From Desulfobacterales bacterium (lineage in GTDB: Bacteria; Desulfobacterota; Desulfobacteria; Desulfobacterales; JADGBH01), in contig JADGBH010000035.1 of the NCBI GenBank assembly GCA_015231595.1, positions 1 to 46,194 on the forward strand: a stretch of 46,194 nt of DNA. The letters run 5' to 3'. The first letter of the stretch is position 1, and every line of letters begins with the position of its first letter. Made by a program: the position numbers and the translations under genes. Under the pieces are notes generated by a model. That model saw only the letters and a list, made by a program, of their open reading frames with translations. It searched no databases and was not told where the DNA came from. Below, one piece after another: positions 17,633 through 25,883 of the stretch.

Positions 17633-18817
17633 ATGAAAACAAATACTAAAATTATTGGATTAACTTTATTATTATTATTTTTTGTCTGTTTAGCATATTC
17701 ATTTGCTGAAACAGTTACAGTTGTTGGACAGGGAAATAATAGAACAATGGCTTTAGAAGACGCTAAAAGAAGGGCTGTGGAGCAAGGGGTAGGTGCTCTG
17801 ATTGATTCAAAAACTCAAGTTGCAAATTTTACTGTTCTGCAGGATAAAATATATTCAAGGGCAAGTGGGTATGTAACTAATTATAATATTCTTTCAGAAG
17901 GCAAAACGCCAGATGGTTCCCTTTACACCGTAACAATTCAAGCGAATGTTAAAACTGCTGATATTAAAAATGATCTTAGAGCTATCGGTATTCTTATGAC
18001 TCAAGTAGGTAATCCAAGATTTATAACGTTGTATGTGCCTGAGTCTAAAGTTTCTATGCACAGGGATTCTGATGTTGTTTTAAGCGCTGAAAGAGCAGTA
18101 AATAGCGTTTTTGCTCAAAAAGGATTTATAGTTCTTGATAAAATGTTTATTGATAATATTTATAATGAAATCGAAAAAGCTGGAAGAATTGATATTGATA
18201 TGGAGGATCTTGCGGCGATTGCTTTAAAATACAATGCAGACCTTCTTCTTGTTTTTGATGTCAAAGCTGCAGAAAAAGTGGGAGGTCAGAGTAAATATTT
18301 TGGAGGCATTCAAATTGACATGAATTTAAAAGCAGCAGCTCCTGCTACCGCTGATCTTATCGCTCAAAGGTCTGGTGATTTATATGTAAAGACTATGAAA
18401 AGTATGGGTGGTGATTATTATCGAGACAGAGAAGCCGCAAGAGGCTCTGAATCAGTTGGAAAAGCTCTCTCTGAAGCAATTATTGGAGATACCCTTAATT
18501 ATTTTGAAAGAGCTGTTAATGCAGGAACAAGATTTGATGTATGGTTTAGAAATTTTCCTGAGAGAGAAATTTATACTATTGTAGATGTAATAGAAGGTAT
18601 GAAGGCTTTTAAAGATAAAAATGTAAGGCAGCAGGTAGAAGGACTTTTTCAGCTTGATGTAAATTATCAAGGCAAAAAATTTGATTTCCAGAGAGAATTA
18701 TTTCAAGGTCTTGAACAAAAAGGCATAAAATTTAAAACTCAGCAAGCAAAAGGTAATAGATTTTTATTCTTTAAAGAAGGTACGGATAATCCTTATGGTG
18801 ATATAAATATAAGATAG
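17633..18817 (+). CDS. Exported FlgT/LPP20-like protein
   Basis: A 394-residue protein with a signal peptide (residues 1-25, cleavage after SFA). Residues about 26-115 resemble the N-terminal domain of FlgT/LPP20-type proteins: VTVVGQGNNRTMALEDAKRR, AVEQGVGALIDS and a YTVTIQANV strand. FlgT-like proteins assemble around the outer-membrane base of flagella in Vibrio, but related domains occur in non-flagellar envelope proteins. The middle (about 150-240) is paralogous to the protein at 14520. AGGAG upstream supports the ATG. This is the last gene of the operon, followed by a clear terminator. No flagellar gene is nearby, so a flagellar role is unproven. Confidence 0.78.
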   Translation: MKTNTKIIGLTLLLLFFVCLAYSFAETVTVVGQGNNRTMALEDAKRRAVEQGVGALIDSKTQVANFTVLQDKIYSRASGYVTNYNILSEGKTPDGSLYTVTIQANVKTADIKNDLRAIGILMTQVGNPRFITLYVPESKVSMHRDSDVVLSAERAVNSVFAQKGFIVLDKMFIDNIYNEIEKAGRIDIDMEDLAAIALKYNADLLLVFDVKAAEKVGGQSKYFGGIQIDMNLKAAAPATADLIAQRSGDLYVKTMKSMGGDYYRDREAARGSESVGKALSEAIIGDTLNYFERAVNAGTRFDVWFRNFPEREIYTIVDVIEGMKAFKDKNVRQQVEGLFQLDVNYQGKKFDFQRELFQGLEQKGIKFKTQQAKGNRFLFFKEGTDNPYGDINIR

Positions 18818-18845
18818 TATTTAACGTTCATAGTTATGTTATTTA

Positions 18846-18876
18846 ATAAAGGACGGGTTTATAACTCGTCCTTTAT
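18846..18876. terminator. Bidirectional terminator between convergent genes
   Basis: A 10-bp perfect stem (ATAAAGGACG with CGTCCTTTAT, extended by G-T and G-C pairs) closes a short loop (58-64 of this stretch). It lies 29 bases after the end of the plus-strand operon and 28 bases before the stop codon of the convergent minus-strand gene at 18904, so it can serve both directions. Confidence 0.85.
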
Positions 18877-18903
18877 AATTTGTTAGATATGTAAAAAAAG
18901 TTC

Positions 18904-19503
18904 CTAAGGACAGTTAATCTGAATAGTGCATTCATGCCCAGTAACTTGAGTTCCATCTTGGAATGCGCCAGAATAATCTATCCCGCTTGCTTCACAAACT
19001 AATTTCCATCCGCTAGCTTTTGTACCGTCTGGCCATGGGTTACATCCAGTAACAGGTGTGAATGTAACTCCTTGATCTAAGTAATAACAAATTTTAGGAT
19101 TCACAGTAGTTGTAACTGTTGCATTAAATGAAGCTGAAAGCTCTTTTCCAGAAGTAGGGCTGGTATACGTTGCAGTTACTGTTGTTGATCCTTCTTTAAT
19201 CCCATTTAGTTCTCCGTTTTGGTTTACTGATGCAACATTGGGATCGCTACTTGATAAATTACATTGATCCGTAATGTTTGTAGATTGGTTTTCATAAGTA
19301 TATATCAAATTTAATTTAAAATTACTTCCGATAATAATTTCAGCCTTAGCGGGCTGGAAAATAAAATTTTCTCCTGTAGTATTGCCGTTGCCATCGTTAT
19401 TATTGTCTTGCGCGTCATTTGACCCAATTTCACCACAGCCAAAAAGGCATATTAAAGTGGTAAGAATTACTACAATTAAGCTATTTTGAATTAATTTTCC
19501 CAT
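18904..19503 (-). CDS. Lipoprotein with bacterial Ig-like domain
   Basis: A 199-residue lipoprotein. The signal ends in LICLFGC (lipobox) and is followed by a low-complexity Asn/Asp/Gly linker. A Big2-like immunoglobulin domain spans about 45-135: QPAKAEIIIGSNFKLN, SSSDPNVASVNQNGELNGIK and STTVTATYTS give its typical pattern. A short C-terminal region (about 140-199) carries five cysteines and aromatic residues (CYYLDQG, CNPWPDGTKASGWKLVC, HECTIQINCP), perhaps disulphide-stabilised. GGAGG six bases before the ATG at 19503 shows the start; a longer in-frame ATG at 19515 lies upstream of that ribosome site. Probably surface-exposed and adhesive; function unknown. Confidence 0.8.
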   Translation of the reverse strand: MGKLIQNSLIVVILTTLICLFGCGEIGSNDAQDNNNDGNGNTTGENFIFQPAKAEIIIGSNFKLNLIYTYENQSTNITDQCNLSSSDPNVASVNQNGELNGIKEGSTTVTATYTSPTSGKELSASFNATVTTTVNPKICYYLDQGVTFTPVTGCNPWPDGTKASGWKLVCEASGIDYSGAFQDGTQVTGHECTIQINCP

Positions 19504-19583
19504 AAATTCCTCCAAATTTTAAAAAATTATTATAAAAATATTAACAATTTATTCAATTTTTTATTTATACTAACTTCAAAATG

Positions 19584-20108
19584 TTAAAATTCTATCCCTT
19601 TTTGAGCATTTATTCCATTATTATAATGATGCTTTACCGCTTCCATAGATGTTACCATATCAGCTATATTTATAAGGCTTTCACAAGCATTACGGCCTGT
19701 AACCATTATGTGCATTTCAGAAGGTCTATTTTTTAAAAATTCTATGATTTCTTCTTCGGGAACCATCTTGTAAGTAATTAAATAAGTCAATTCATCTAAA
19801 ATTACAAGATTATGTTTTTTTGAAAGAATAGTTTCTTTTGCAAAATTCCAGGCGTTTTGGGCGATTTTAATATCTTTTTCAATATCATCGGATTTAAATG
19901 TAAAGCCTCTTCCCATTATATGAAGTTCAATAGTGTCATTAAATCTTTTAAGCGCCTCAATTTCACCATATTTTAAGCTGCCTTTTATAAATTGAATTAT
20001 GCATACCTTTAATTTTTGGCCAGCTGCCCTTATTGCAAGGCCTAAAGCCGCTGTTGTTTTTCCTTTTCCATTTCCTGTGTTTACCATTAATAAGCCTTTT
20101 TTGTGCAT
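19584..20108 (-). CDS. cobO: Corrinoid adenosyltransferase
   Basis: A 174-residue CobA/CobO/BtuR-type ATP:cob(I)alamin adenosyltransferase, which makes adenosylcobalamin or its precursor. The P-loop is GNGKGKTTAALGLA (residues 12-25). Further family segments are KVCIIQFIKGSLKYGE, VILDELTYLI and IMVTGRNA. Length is close to the family's shorter members. AAAGGA ten bases upstream supports the ATG. No other cobalamin gene is in the window, so it probably acts in salvage or as part of a dispersed pathway. No cobalamin riboswitch is seen upstream. Confidence 0.94.
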   Translation of the reverse strand: MHKKGLLMVNTGNGKGKTTAALGLAIRAAGQKLKVCIIQFIKGSLKYGEIEALKRFNDTIELHIMGRGFTFKSDDIEKDIKIAQNAWNFAKETILSKKHNLVILDELTYLITYKMVPEEEIIEFLKNRPSEMHIMVTGRNACESLINIADMVTSMEAVKHHYNNGINAQKGIEF

Positions 20109-20454
20109 AGAAAATTAATCCTTTAATTTTTATATTTATTTTAATAGAAAACTTTTTTACACCTATAATAAAGGATGTGTCAACTTTTGAAATAAAGAAC
20201 AAGGAGTAAATAAAAATATTAAATAAATAAATAATTTTACAAATGCGAGTTTATAAATTATTTTATATTTCTTCATGGCATAATTAGAAAGGAAAAAAGA
20301 AAACTTCTTTTTCGTTAGTATGAGCAATATATTCTTTAAATAGAATATATAATTATAGCAAAAGATTTAATATTTAATATTTTTAGCCTTAGATATAGGT
20401 TTATTATTTAAATATATTCTATAAATGAGATATAGATTATAACGGAGTCGATCT
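20109..20454. other. Divergent intergenic region with inverted repeats
   Basis: The 346-base space between the divergent adenosyltransferase and hybrid-kinase genes has no coding potential. It carries a 9-bp perfect inverted repeat at 20327-20350, and the same ATATATTCT half-site recurs at 20412-20420. The kinase start has GGAG about 9 bases upstream. No riboswitch pattern was recognised. Confidence 0.6.
20327..20350. promoter_or_regulatory. Inverted repeat, possible operator
   Basis: ATATATTCT (20327-20335) and AGAATATAT (20342-20350) are perfect 9-bp arms around TTAAAT. A second ATATATTCT lies at 20412-20420, 35 bases before the kinase start codon, followed by an imperfect AGATATA. The pair could bind a regulator of the hybrid kinase gene. 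The AT-rich composition makes chance occurrence possible. Confidence 0.35.
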
Positions 20455-22398
20455 ATGCAAAAAAAAATTTCTTGGTTATTATTGCTTATTTTTTTAATGA
20501 TAATCCTTTTTACTTTTATTTCCTACAAAATGGAAGTCCAGATACTCACTTCATCTAATAGTCTTGACGAAAAAATCGTTAAAGCAACTTTAAAAAATTT
20601 TTTTTTATTTGCATTAATGGGAATTTTCAGCATTCTTTTGATTATTATTTTTTCAAAAACCTTGACGAAACATATCAACGAACTTTTTTGTGGAATACAG
20701 GAGATTTCAAAAGGTAATTTGGACTATGAAATCAATATTAAAGCAATGGATGAAATAGGTAGATCCGCTCAAATTTTTAATAAGATGGCTCAAAGTCTTA
20801 AAGAGAGTTTTAAAAAAATAGAAGATAAAAATAAGGAAATAATAGGACAAGTATTTGAATTAGAAAAAGCGGAAAAGAAATACCGCAGTATTTTTGAAAA
20901 TTCAGTAGAGGGAATATTTCAAATAGCGCCTGATGGTAAAATTATAAGCGCAAATGCAGCTTTGCTAAAAATTTCAGGGTTTGATTCCATTGATGAAATG
21001 GTAGATTCTTATTCGTTAGTTATGCCTGAAAATTATATTTTACAGAAAGATATGAAATATATAATAAAGCTTTTATTTAAAAAAAAGAATCTTTCAAAAT
21101 TTGAAACAAAGCTGTACAGAAAAGGTAATCAAGTTATTTGGATTTCAATAACAGCTTGGGCAGTTTACAGCCTCAATAACGAAATACTTTATTATGAAGG
21201 TTCTGTTGTTGATATTACGGAAATCAAATATTCGGAAAGCTTGAAAAGGGCTAAATTTATTGCGGAATCATCGAATAAAGCAAAAGGCGAGTTTTTAGCA
21301 AACATGAGCCATGAAATTAGAACTCCTTTAAATGCTATAATAGGTTTCGCAGCTTTAGCTTTAAAAACATGCTTTGATGAAAAACAAAAAGATTATATCC
21401 AAAAAATAAAAACTTCGGGAAATATTCTTCTTGGAATAATAAACGATATACTCGATTTTTCAAAGATAGAAGCTGGAAAACTTGAACTCGAGCATGAAGT
21501 ATTTAATTTTTCTAATATTATTAAAGAACTGAATGATATGTTTATGGATAGAATTAAGGAAAATAATTTAGAAATGGATGTATTAATTTCTGAAAATGTT
21601 CCAAGATTTTTTATTGGGGATCAATTGCGGTTTAAGCAGATTTTTATAAATTTGATAAATAACGCAATAAAATTTACAAAAAAAGGCGGAATAAAAATAA
21701 AAACGGATATTATACGTGAAACTAAAGATGAAATATATTTGAAATTCGCAGTTCAGGACACAGGGATAGGAATATATCCCGATATTTTACCTAAGCTTTT
21801 CAGTTCATTTACGCAAGCTGACAGCAGCACTACACGAAAATATGGAGGAACAGGGCTTGGTCTTAGTATATGCAAACGCTTAATAGAAATGATGGGCGGA
21901 AAAATATGGGTTGAAAGCGTTCCAGGTTTTGGAAGTATATTTCATTTTACCGCGATGTTAAACAAAAGTATAGGCGAAGTCATTCCTAACGAGTATGAAA
22001 AAATAAATGCTCAAGATGCTGTTCAGAAAATAAGGGGGAAAAAAGTTTTGATAGCTGAAGATAATTCTATGAATCAGCAGATAGTATGTGAAATTTTAAA
22101 AAGTATAGGCGTTATAGCTGATATTGTAAGCAATGGAAGAGAAGCCTTAGACATGATTTTAAAAAATAGTTATGACGCAGTGCTAATGGATTTACAAATG
22201 CCGATAATGGATGGTTATGAAGCAACTCAAGCTATAAGGAATAGCGGTATTAAAACTCCAATAATTGCTCTAACAGCCCATGTAATGAAAAAAGATATGG
22301 AAAAATGTTTACAAATCGGCATGAATGATTATATCTCAAAACCAATAGATAATATTCAATTATTTTCTGTTCTTGGTAAATGGGCTATGATTGAATAA
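20455..22398 (+). CDS. Membrane hybrid histidine kinase (HAMP-PAS-HisKA-HATPase-REC)
   Basis: A 647-residue inner-membrane phosphorelay kinase. Two hydrophobic helices (about 6-24 and 47-70) flank a very short periplasmic loop. A HAMP domain (about 72-125) follows, then a PAS domain (about 140-255: [17 protein letters not shown], ending in [11 protein letters not shown]), HisKA with His286 in [11 protein letters not shown], HATPase with DTGIGI and GGTGLGL, and a C-terminal receiver with Asp579 ([15 protein letters not shown]). The loop is too short for a classical ligand domain, so sensing is likely by the PAS domain or the membrane. No partner regulator gene is adjacent. An inverted repeat upstream may control it. 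Confidence 0.93.
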   Translation: MQKKISWLLLLIFLMIILFTFISYKMEVQILTSSNSLDEKIVKATLKNFFLFALMGIFSILLIIIFSKTLTKHINELFCGIQEISKGNLDYEINIKAMDEIGRSAQIFNKMAQSLKESFKKIEDKNKEIIGQVFELEKAEKKYRSIFENSVEGIFQIAPDGKIISANAALLKISGFDSIDEMVDSYSLVMPENYILQKDMKYIIKLLFKKKNLSKFETKLYRKGNQVIWISITAWAVYSLNNEILYYEGSVVDITEIKYSESLKRAKFIAESSNKAKGEFLANMSHEIRTPLNAIIGFAALALKTCFDEKQKDYIQKIKTSGNILLGIINDILDFSKIEAGKLELEHEVFNFSNIIKELNDMFMDRIKENNLEMDVLISENVPRFFIGDQLRFKQIFINLINNAIKFTKKGGIKIKTDIIRETKDEIYLKFAVQDTGIGIYPDILPKLFSSFTQADSSTTRKYGGTGLGLSICKRLIEMMGGKIWVESVPGFGSIFHFTAMLNKSIGEVIPNEYEKINAQDAVQKIRGKKVLIAEDNSMNQQIVCEILKSIGVIADIVSNGREALDMILKNSYDAVLMDLQMPIMDGYEATQAIRNSGIKTPIIALTAHVMKKDMEKCLQIGMNDYISKPIDNIQLFSVLGKWAMIE

Positions 22399-22670
22399 AA
22401 TTTATAAAATATCATAGTTCGAGATTTATATCTAATTTACTAAATAACGGCTTGATTATTTTGTTAGTTATAGATATTAAATTATTTTATAATTTTCACG
22501 CGTTGATACTAACTAAGTTTTATATAAGATGAGATGTTTTATTTAATTATTACTGACATTTCGTTCATGTGATTAAGGCTAAAATTAAAGGCTAATCCAA
22601 ATTTTACTATCTAAAAATAGAAATCATATGTCATTATTAAATTGACAATTAATTTAAGGAGATTAAAAAA

Positions 22671-24527
22671 ATGAAAGAGATATTTGGGATGACAAATAAA
22701 GTTTTGGAAGTGGATCTTTCAAATGAAAAAAATAAAATTTACGATATTTCTGAAGATGAAAGACGCCTTTATCTTGGAGCCAAAGGGCTTGGCCTTAAAT
22801 TATTATTTGACAGGATGGAGCCAGGAATTGATCCTTTAGGAGAAGAAAACATTATTGCTTTTATGCCCGGAGTTTTGATGGGGACAGGAGCGCCATGTTC
22901 TGGAAGATTTCATGCTGTTACTAAGTCTCCGCTGACCGGAATCATGGTAACTGCATCCTGCGGTGGTTCTTTTGGGATGCAGCTTAAAACAGCTGGGTGG
23001 GATGGGCTTTTGATTAAAGGGATAGCTCGAAGGCCGATTTATCTGGAAATTAATTCAGATGAAGTTAAATTTAAAGATGCTGAACATTTATGGGGAAAAG
23101 ATACAGTAGCTACTCAAGAAGAATTAAAGGAAAAAAAAGCTGGCGTATTAGCTATAGGGCCTGCTGGAGAAAATTTGGTAAGGTTCTCTAATATTGCTTC
23201 TGATCAAAGATTTTTAGGCAGAGGCGGCATGGGTGCTGTTATGGGTTCAAAAAATTTAAAGGCAATTGTAGCTATAGGAGGTACCTATAAAGTTAAACCT
23301 AAAGAATATTTAGATTTTGAAAAGGCAAAGAAAAAAGGAAATAATTATATAAATCGAAACTATACAACATCAGTGCTATATAGAAATTTCGGAACAAGCA
23401 GCACTGTAAATATTTCCAATGCAGCCAAAATTCTTCCTGTAAATAATTTTTCTTCAGGTTCCCACGAACATGCCCATGAAATTTCAGGCGAAACAATGAG
23501 TGAAAAACATCAGACAAAACACCATACTTGTAAGCCCTGCACAATTTTATGCGGACATATCGGAACATTTGATAATAAAAAAATTCCTGTTCCTGAATTT
23601 GAAACAGTAGGGCTACTTGGATCGAATCTTGGAGTTTTTGATGCTAACAAAATAGCGGAATGGAATAGAATTTGCTCTGATATGGGTATGGACACTATTT
23701 CTACGGGTGGAACACTTGGATGGGTTATGGAAGCAACCCAGAAAGGTCTTATAAAAACTAATTTGCAGTTTGGTTCTCCTGAAGGCGTATCTGAAGCCAT
23801 TTACGATATAGCGTATGGACGGAATTTTGGAAAAGAAATGGCTCTTGGAACTAGGTTTCTTTCAAAAAAATATGGTGGAGAAGATTTTGCCATACAAGTT
23901 AAAGGCCTTGAAATTGCGGCGTATGATCCTCGAGGAGCAGTAGGGCAGGGGCTTGCTTATGCCGTTGCTAATAGAGGTGGGTGTCATCTTTCTTCCTACA
24001 TGGTATCTCTTGAAGTTCTTTTTAAACTTTTAAATCCAAATACTACTTTGGCAAAGCCTGAATTTACAGTATTTTTTGAAGCTTTAAATTGCGCTGTAAA
24101 TTCTATACAGACATGTCAGTTTACAACGCTTGCATACCTTCTTGAACCACCTTTGTCGAAATATACACCTCCTAAGCTGCTTGGTTTTTTTATGCAGTAT
24201 TCTCCAAAAATAGCTTTAAAGCTTATGGATTTCAGTTTATACACTGAATTATGGACATCAGTTACAGGAATAAAAATGTCTAATAGTAAATTCCTTGAAG
24301 CAGGAAATCGTATACATATTCTTGAAAGATATATGAATACAAGAGAAGGAATATCAAAAAAAGATGATACTCTTCCGGATAGGTTTTTAAATGAAAGCCG
24401 AAAAGATGATCCAAAAGGATATAAAGTTCCTTTAGAAAAAATGCTGAAAAAATATTATAAGTTAAGGGGATATGATTCTAACGGGATTCCTAGCGAAAAA
24501 ACTTTAAAGCGTTTTAAAATAATATAG
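22671..24527 (+). CDS. Aldehyde:ferredoxin oxidoreductase
   Basis: A 618-residue tungsten-bis(pterin) oxidoreductase of the AOR family, which oxidises aldehydes (or reduces acids) with ferredoxin. The N-terminal domain shows VLEVDLSNEKNKIYD, YLGAKGLGLKLLFD and the PCSGRFHAVTKSPLTG pterin-binding stretch. The Fe4S4 cluster is ligated by Cys287, Cys290 and Cys294 (TCKPCTILCGH), with a likely fourth ligand at Cys482 (SIQTCQF). The EIAAYDPRG segment is also typical. Length is normal. AAGGAG upstream supports the start. It leads a plus-strand gene run to 28558. No MoaD/ThiS-like or NADH-dehydrogenase-type partner gene is adjacent, so ferredoxin is the probable partner. Confidence 0.95.
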   Translation: MKEIFGMTNKVLEVDLSNEKNKIYDISEDERRLYLGAKGLGLKLLFDRMEPGIDPLGEENIIAFMPGVLMGTGAPCSGRFHAVTKSPLTGIMVTASCGGSFGMQLKTAGWDGLLIKGIARRPIYLEINSDEVKFKDAEHLWGKDTVATQEELKEKKAGVLAIGPAGENLVRFSNIASDQRFLGRGGMGAVMGSKNLKAIVAIGGTYKVKPKEYLDFEKAKKKGNNYINRNYTTSVLYRNFGTSSTVNISNAAKILPVNNFSSGSHEHAHEISGETMSEKHQTKHHTCKPCTILCGHIGTFDNKKIPVPEFETVGLLGSNLGVFDANKIAEWNRICSDMGMDTISTGGTLGWVMEATQKGLIKTNLQFGSPEGVSEAIYDIAYGRNFGKEMALGTRFLSKKYGGEDFAIQVKGLEIAAYDPRGAVGQGLAYAVANRGGCHLSSYMVSLEVLFKLLNPNTTLAKPEFTVFFEALNCAVNSIQTCQFTTLAYLLEPPLSKYTPPKLLGFFMQYSPKIALKLMDFSLYTELWTSVTGIKMSNSKFLEAGNRIHILERYMNTREGISKKDDTLPDRFLNESRKDDPKGYKVPLEKMLKKYYKLRGYDSNGIPSEKTLKRFKII

Positions 24528-24576
24528 CTTTTAATTTTGGAGAAAGTATAAAGGGGGAATATAGTAAAGGAATTTT

Positions 24577-25506
24577 ATGAAAATAAATATTAAGATTAGC
24601 GCTGAAGAAAAGGAATTAGAGTTATTAGAAAGACTTGTTACTGCCCTTGAAAAAATTGCTGGTTTAGTTGCATTTAATAAAGTAGTTGATAATAATACTT
24701 CTGTAAATTTTTTTTCGGAAGTACAAAAAGATGATGCAAATTCTATGGAAAGCGAGGCTATAAATGAAGAAATTGAAAAAAGAAGCAGTATCATCAAGGA
24801 CTTTTTAGAACAAAATGGAATAACAATAAAAAATATTCCAGTTAGAAACGAAGATGGCAGAATTTTAGATCAAATAGCCGATTTTATGGCTTTAAGATTT
24901 AGTTCAATAAAAAGAGTATATGAGCTTATCAAAAAGAATATTCAGCATGGAAGTAGTTTCAGTTTGAGTTTAAAAGAATATCCAGGTGATGTGTCGGATA
25001 CATGTCAGCTTTGTACAAGGCTTTATAATTTAACCTTTCTAACGAAATATAGATTTTTGAGATCCCCACAATCGATGATTTATGCTACTCCAAATACTAT
25101 AGGCCAAGTCCATAATTTTTTTTCTGGAACATGGCTTGAAAGATATGTTAGAAATAAAATTGTTTCTATGGTAAAGTCTTTAGGAACTAATATTAAGTTT
25201 TCTTATCTTTTTAATGCTGAAGTTATTCTTCCTTCAGGTCATGAATTTGAATTCGATATTCTCCTTGAAGTTGAAGAGGAAATCTACTGGTTTGAAGTAA
25301 AAACTTCTGATTTTCATGCACACATTGAAAAATATTCAAAAATTACAGATATTTTAAAGCTTGATAGAACTCATGTGTTTCTTGTGCTTGAAAATGTCCC
25401 TGAAGGTAATGTAAAGTTTTTGGAAAATACTTATGGAGTAAGCATAATTCAGTTTGAAAAGTTTGCTGATGAGTTTGGAAAATGTCTTGAAAAATTTAAA
25501 AACTAA
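24577..25506 (+). CDS. PD-(D/E)XK nuclease-like protein, related to DUF1887/Card1 C-terminal domain
   Basis: A 309-residue protein. Residues 1-75 are helical and charged (possible coiled coil). About 76-175 is a mixed domain with a CxxC (Cys143, Cys146) and DTCQLCTRLYNLTFLT. Residues about 180-300 look like a restriction-endonuclease fold: Glu188 in SGTWLERYVRNKI, Asp227 in EFEFDILLEV and Glu240-x-Lys242 in YWFEVKTSDF, a D-x12-ExK pattern. The order GTWLE, D, ExKT matches the C-terminal nuclease domain of DUF1887/Card1-type proteins, but no CARF domain is evident at the N-terminus. AAAGGA precedes the ATG. It lies 49 bases after the AOR gene and 26 before the tautomerase gene. The family placement is by motif only. 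Confidence 0.7.
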   Translation: MKINIKISAEEKELELLERLVTALEKIAGLVAFNKVVDNNTSVNFFSEVQKDDANSMESEAINEEIEKRSSIIKDFLEQNGITIKNIPVRNEDGRILDQIADFMALRFSSIKRVYELIKKNIQHGSSFSLSLKEYPGDVSDTCQLCTRLYNLTFLTKYRFLRSPQSMIYATPNTIGQVHNFFSGTWLERYVRNKIVSMVKSLGTNIKFSYLFNAEVILPSGHEFEFDILLEVEEEIYWFEVKTSDFHAHIEKYSKITDILKLDRTHVFLVLENVPEGNVKFLENTYGVSIIQFEKFADEFGKCLEKFKN

Positions 25507-25532
25507 AATTTATTATTTAAGGAGAAATTTTT

Positions 25533-25877
25533 ATGCCATATCTTAAAGTTGAAACAAATTTAAATTTTGAAGGTCAAGATATTTCAGGAGTTTGTAAAAA
25601 AATATCTGAATTTACAGCCGGAATACTTGGTAAACCTGAACAATTTATGATGGTTTCTTTATCACCAAATATTACTATGACCCTTTCGGGAAACACGGAC
25701 CCAACTGCTTTTGTGCAGCTAAAAAGTATAGGTCTTGCAAAAGATAAATGCCCTGAACTTTCAAAAAAAATTTGTGAATTTTTTGAACAAGATTTTAAAA
25801 TTCCTTCTGATAGGATATATATAGAATTTAAAAACATTGATGGAAAAATGTTTGGATGGAAAAAAGGAACTTTTTAG
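25533..25877 (+). CDS. MIF-type tautomerase
   Basis: A 114-residue protein of the macrophage migration inhibitory factor/phenylpyruvate tautomerase family. Pro2 becomes the catalytic N-terminal proline after Met removal (MPYLKVETNL). The family block TAFVQLKSIG, the C-terminal RIYIEFKNIDGKMFGW and the length all fit MIF rather than the shorter 4-oxalocrotonate tautomerase group. The natural substrate of bacterial MIF homologues is unknown; keto-enol tautomerisation of phenylpyruvate is typical in vitro. AAGGAG upstream gives a clear start. It sits between the nuclease-like and SUMF1-fold genes and is probably co-transcribed. Confidence 0.9.
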   Translation: MPYLKVETNLNFEGQDISGVCKKISEFTAGILGKPEQFMMVSLSPNITMTLSGNTDPTAFVQLKSIGLAKDKCPELSKKICEFFEQDFKIPSDRIYIEFKNIDGKMFGWKKGTF

Positions 25878-25883
25878 GTAGCA

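Noticed and set aside
17633..18817. Assignment as a true flagellar protein FlgT
   Set aside because: Only the N-terminal domain resembles FlgT, no flagellar gene is nearby, and the rest is shared with a paralogue lacking this domain.
20109..20454. Possible cobalamin riboswitch near the corrinoid adenosyltransferase gene
   Set aside because: No GCCACTG-type core or matching helices were found in the divergent region.
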